Shown piece by piece: positions 63,886 to 64,000 of a stretch of DNA of 64,000 nt. Source of the stretch: Roseovarius mucosus DSM 17069. Its GTDB lineage: Bacteria; Pseudomonadota; Alphaproteobacteria; Rhodobacterales; Rhodobacteraceae. The DNA lies in contig NZ_KN293980.1 in the NCBI RefSeq assembly GCF_000768555.3, forward strand, positions 406,947 through 470,946, in the 5' to 3' direction. Within the stretch, counting starts at the first letter, position 1; every line of letters begins with the position of its first letter. Under the pieces are notes generated by a model. The model saw nothing but the letters and a program-made list of their open reading frames with translations, did no database searches and was not told the origin of the DNA. The translations under genes were made by a program, and so were the position numbers.

Positions 63886-64000
63886 TCAGGCGCGGACAAT
63901 CGCATGATCGGGATCATAGGGGCCCGGTGCGATGACCTCGGCCGGGGTCAATCTGCCGATTATGTCGATAGAGACCTCTGTGCCGGGGGTCGCAAGCGCG
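63886..64000 (-). CDS. C-terminal end of a GcvT-like or FAD-dependent oxidoreductase (cut by window)
   Basis: The last 37 or so codons of a minus-strand gene read ALATPGTEVSIDIIGR, LTPAEVIAPGPYDPDH and end AIVRA. This resembles the C-terminal barrel of GcvT-type and dimethylglycine/sarcosine dehydrogenase-like proteins (GTxVxVxIxGR, PAxVxxxxYDP). The rest lies beyond the window, so the identification is tentative. The 162 bases between it and the tRNA hold no convincing gene. Confidence 0.4.
   Translation of the reverse strand, partial: ALATPGTEVSIDIIGRLTPAEVIAPGPYDPDHAIVRA

Overview
The window looks like a chromosomal segment of a flagellated marine-type alphaproteobacterium of the Rhodobacteraceae. 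The support is high GC, the conserved block pckA / chvI-chvG / hprK-rapZ-EIIA-HPr, the etfBA and putA-putR genes, and a sigma-54-controlled flagellar system resembling the fla1 type known from Rhodobacter sphaeroides. No rRNA, CRISPR array, prophage or intact insertion sequence was found.

Positions 1-38,020 are almost entirely flagellar. They begin with a receiver-domain protein cut by the window edge and a 1,240-residue CheA-like protein whose ATP-binding boxes are eroded. Next come fliS, several small unrecognised genes, a FliL-like gene and a protein resembling the nitrile-hydratase/NHLP fold. The main + strand operon is flgG-H-I-J-K-L with an adjacent lytic transglycosylase, followed by a sigma-54 activator. 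A hybrid kinase paired with a periplasmic molybdopterin-fold protein runs the other way. After these lie two unrecognised membrane proteins, rpoN, flagellin, a motA-motB-fliD operon that ends in a Hint-domain protein, and the opposite-strand operon flhA-flhF-fliA. Divergent from flhA runs flgP-flgT-flgA-flgM and a DUF2802-like membrane protein. Strong -24/-12 (sigma-54) elements stand before the FliL-like gene, flgG, the transglycosylase, the unknown pair at 21,450, motA, flhA and flgP. RpoN, its activator, FliA and FlgM are all encoded here, so the locus carries most of a sigma-54 to sigma-28 cascade. The hook, export-gate and C-ring genes (flgB-F, fliE-R, flhB) are not in the window.

Positions 38,085-63,999 are housekeeping and metabolic. 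They hold pterin carbinolamine dehydratase, a FemAB-like protein, GDPD, RidA and a frameshifted pckA divergent from chvI-chvG, with three evenly spaced operator-like repeats between them. Then come the regulatory PTS genes, an acyltransferase, hydroxybutyryl-CoA dehydrogenase, etfBA, a cobalamin adenosyltransferase, an SDR, an SH3 protein, parC, an inositol monophosphatase, a rhomboid protease, a decayed LysE-type gene, putA with divergent putR, tRNA-Leu(UAA), and the end of a GcvT-like gene leaving the window.

The most interesting items are the pseudokinase-like CheA with duplicated Hpt-like repeats, unrecognised genes tied to the flagellar regulon by sigma-54 promoters, two sigma-54 promoters placed so that transcription would start at the start codon, a palindrome shared by the activator and kinase regions, the cysteine-less Hint protein, the degenerate FlhF, and the single-base frameshift in pckA.
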